In this document: positions 63,205 through 64,000 of the stretch, piece after piece
Numbering within the stretch: position 1 is the first letter of the stretch
How the letters are laid out: each line of letters opens with the position of its first letter
Program-made: the position numbers and the translations under genes
DNA from: an actinobacterium SCGC AAA044-N04
GTDB lineage: Bacteria > Actinomycetota > Actinomycetes > Nanopelagicales > Nanopelagicaceae
Reading direction: 5' to 3'
Assembly (NCBI GenBank): GCA_000378885.1
Contig: KB900462.1
Location: forward strand, 23,621 to 87,620
Length of the DNA: 64,000 nucleotides
The notes under the pieces: model-generated
What the model was told of the DNA's origin: nothing
The model's database searches: none
Seen by the model: the letters and a program-made list of their open reading frames with translations, nothing else

Positions 63205-64000
63205 TGTCATCATTTGGCATTCCCAACGTTGCTCCAGAGTTGGAAGCAACTCTGATTCGACAAATGGCAGATGTTGAAAGCCTTCTTCTAAGTCACACGC
63301 GCAGTGAATACCCATTTGTTGATGAGACCGCCCACCACCTAGTTGCAGCTGGTGGTAAGCGTTTGCGACCACTCCTCACCCTATTAACTGCTCAATTTGG
63401 TGATGCCAACCGCCAAGGAGTTATTGCAGCTGCAGTTGCTTGCGAAATAACACACTTAGCAACTCTTTATCACGATGATGTTATGGATGAAGCACCACTT
63501 CGTCGCGGAGTGGAAAGTGCAAATATGCGATGGGGAAACACCATAGCGATTTTGACTGGCGATTTTCTCTTTGCAAAATCCTCTGATCTATTAGCTGATC
63601 TTGGCCCAGAAGCAGTGCGTTTACAGGCCCGCACATTCGAGCGCTTAGTTATCGGCCAAATCATGGAAACTCAGGGGCCAAACCCAGGACAAGATCCACT
63701 TGAGCATTACTTAAAAGTTGTTGCAGATAAGACTGGCTCACTTATTGCAGCCTCTGCCCGATATGGTGGAATGATTTCAGGAGCTCCTGCAGAGATCACA
63801 GATACAGTCACAAAATTTGGTGAAAAAATAGGTGTTGCATTCCAGTTAGCCGATGATGTTATCGATATTGCAAGTGAATCAAATCAATCAGGCAAGACTC
63901 CGGGCACAGATCTACGTGAAGGTGTCCCAACACTTGTGACTCTCAATGTTATGAAATCAACTGATTCATCTGATCGTGAATTGCAGCAGCTTTTATCAGC
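63204..64000 (+). CDS. polyprenyl diphosphate synthase (3' end outside window)
   Basis: The ATG at 63204 overlaps the nuoN stop (TAATG); the frame is open to base 64000 (265 codons seen). This trans-prenyltransferase extends allylic diphosphates, probably to the menaquinone side chain. AAGGKRLRPLL, the first Asp-rich motif DDVMD and the second DDVID (in FQLADDVIDIA), and GKTPGTDLREG are present. Chain length cannot be read; hepta-, octa- or nonaprenyl are likely. In mycobacteria the homologue grcC1 lies near menG, in line with the function. Typical length is about 320-335 residues. Confidence 0.93.
   Translation, partial: MSSFGIPNVAPELEATLIRQMADVESLLLSHTRSEYPFVDETAHHLVAAGGKRLRPLLTLLTAQFGDANRQGVIAAAVACEITHLATLYHDDVMDEAPLRRGVESANMRWGNTIAILTGDFLFAKSSDLLADLGPEAVRLQARTFERLVIGQIMETQGPNPGQDPLEHYLKVVADKTGSLIAASARYGGMISGAPAEITDTVTKFGEKIGVAFQLADDVIDIASESNQSGKTPGTDLREGVPTLVTLNVMKSTDSSDRELQQLLS

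Noticed and set aside
1..64000. Mobile element, prophage, toxin-antitoxin, CRISPR-Cas or defence genes
   Set aside because: No transposase, integrase, terminal inverted repeats, repeat-spacer array or recognisable defence domain was found on either strand; nearly every base is covered by housekeeping or secreted-protein genes.

Overview
The window reads as an almost gap-free stretch of chromosome from a low-GC, streamlined actinobacterium, most likely a freshwater acI/Nanopelagicales-type lineage; the taxonomic call is an inference. Reasons: the gene order repeatedly matches blocks known from Mycobacterium (tilS-hpt-ftsH-folE-folP-folB-folK, panC-coaX-lysS, clpC, mutY/radA, proC with tiny bS22, phosphatase-TlpA-CcdA-ResB-CcsA, the men genes, nuoA-N), yet local base composition is only about 40-45% G+C. 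Intergenic spacers are mostly 0-60 bp, neighbouring genes often overlap by 1, 4 or 8 bp, and no stretch over about 130 bp lacks a gene. I see no tRNA, rRNA, insertion sequence, prophage, CRISPR array or defence island.

Layout. 1-6262: 3' end of a PBP4-type carboxypeptidase, a secreted YVTN propeller protein and a His/Glu-tailed membrane protein, heme O synthase (ctaB), O-succinylhomoserine sulfhydrylase (metZ) and a two-gene ABC exporter. 6338-20054: a RipA-like NlpC/P60 hydrolase, tilS, hpt, ftsH, the folate genes, panC-coaX, lysS, an ArgA-like acetyltransferase, clpC and a SOUL heme protein. 20190-29640: two large secreted zinc-protease-like proteins flank GNAT-mutY-radA, a Cys-rich conserved protein, proC, a secreted repeat protein and the 32-residue ribosomal protein bS22. 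29733-35663: a glutaredoxin-like protein, an XPB-type helicase cluster with an embedded M20 peptidase, and a HAD phosphatase. 35714-40235: cytochrome c maturation (System II). 40240-48151: menaquinone synthesis (menA, E, B, C, D, F, G) with bioY. 48192-63204: complete 14-subunit complex I. 63204-64000: start of a polyprenyl diphosphate synthase, cut by the window edge.

The second half forms one functional theme, a menaquinone-based respiratory chain: the prenyl synthase makes the side chain, MenF/D/C/E/B make the naphthoate, MenA joins them, MenG methylates the product, complex I reduces it, and CtaB plus the ccs genes mature heme-containing downstream enzymes.

The most useful observation beyond gene calling is regulatory. 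At eleven genes a TANNNT -10 hexamer sits exactly 6 nt upstream of the ATG/GTG, which predicts leaderless transcripts. In two cases the TAG stop codon of the upstream gene supplies the first three bases of that -10 box. Other points worth checking are a GC-rich menG, absence of lsr2 and panD from their usual places, a palindrome at the clpC promoter, and secreted or membrane proteins of unknown function beside ctaB and proC. I found no clear case for an entirely new multi-gene system.
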